This document shows positions 30,756-30,756 of a stretch of 30,756 nt of DNA, piece after piece. Origin of the DNA: CAZRZN01 sp964604565. GTDB lineage: Bacteria; Pseudomonadota; Alphaproteobacteria; Rhodobacterales; Rhodobacteraceae. The stretch covers positions 1-30,756 of the forward strand of contig CAZRZN010000024.1 of assembly GCA_964604565.1 (NCBI GenBank), given 5' to 3'. The notes beneath the pieces were generated by a model. It made no database searches, was not told the origin of the DNA, and saw only the letters and a list, made by a program, of their open reading frames with translations. Each line of letters starts with the position of its first letter. The first letter of the stretch is position 1. Both the position numbers and the translations under genes were made by a program.

Positions 30756-30756
30756 C

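Noticed and set aside
1..30756. CRISPR arrays, tRNA or rRNA genes, insertion sequences or prophage
   Set aside because: No regularly spaced identical repeats of CRISPR size, no tRNA-like cloverleaf or rRNA stretch, and no transposase or phage structural gene seen on either strand. The three-unit repeat at 28998-29056 is too short for CRISPR.

Overview
The window looks like chromosomal DNA of a marine-type alphaproteobacterium, most likely Rhodobacteraceae (Roseobacter group). The reasons are the high G+C, dense coding with many 4-nt overlaps, GTG/TTG starts, and the gene families present: a TRAP transporter, a ModE-like HTH without Mop domains, a CHCC zinc-finger protein, ClpS, and a SPOR-tailed D,D-carboxypeptidase behind a CtrA-type box. 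I saw no rRNA, tRNA, insertion sequence, CRISPR array or phage gene.

Layout. (1) 1-2268 +: the end of a TRAP transporter large permease, then a NIPSNAP-family protein translationally coupled to an alpha/beta hydrolase. (2) 2697-6964 +: a two-gene RND efflux pump (adaptor plus inner-membrane transporter) with no outer-membrane gene. (3) 7117-10148 -: molybdate uptake, modE-like regulator then modABC, with two near-identical operator-like repeats 48 bp apart just before modA, which probably starts at TTG. (4) 10350-11288 -: an ABC ATPase without a permease; 11353-12568 +: a CHCC zinc-finger protein and a pirin. (5) 12766-14105 -: PfkB sugar kinase and Dtd, coupled through GTGA. (6) 14449-22434, almost all on -: the most unusual region, described below. 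(7) 22776-24683: RluB-type pseudouridine synthase (-), TadA and RluE-type synthase (+). (8) 24806-28213 -: HemF, a DUF3096 microprotein, an SDR lacking its catalytic lysine, an RsmC-like methyltransferase and ClpS. (9) 28283-30755 +: a HAD hydrolase, then a regulatory region with a three-unit phased repeat and a perfect TTAA-N7-TTAA box, then a D-Ala-D-Ala carboxypeptidase with a C-terminal SPOR domain.

The best candidate for an under-described system is 14449-22434. One tight run on the minus strand encodes a 65-aa two-helix membrane protein, an XpaC-like membrane protein, a 29-aa one-helix microprotein, a second XpaC-family protein, TelA, a DUF2927 lipoprotein with an HEE motif, and an SPFH protein ending in a GYF-like domain. 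A second minus-strand run, after a single plus-strand secreted-protein gene, encodes a cytochrome b561, a 51-aa protein and a double zinc-ribbon tail-anchored protein that starts with a polyproline stretch. XpaC-TelA pairs and zinc-ribbon/SPFH pairs are each known from Bacillus (xpaC-yaaN; ydjG-ydjI). Here the two modules sit side by side, with two microproteins and a possible GYF-polyproline contact. My inference is an envelope-stress or membrane-remodelling assembly; the sequence does not show its trigger or substrate.

The remaining genes are mostly housekeeping: translation quality control and RNA modification (Dtd, TadA, RluB, RluE, RsmC-like), haem synthesis, protein turnover and cell-wall trimming.
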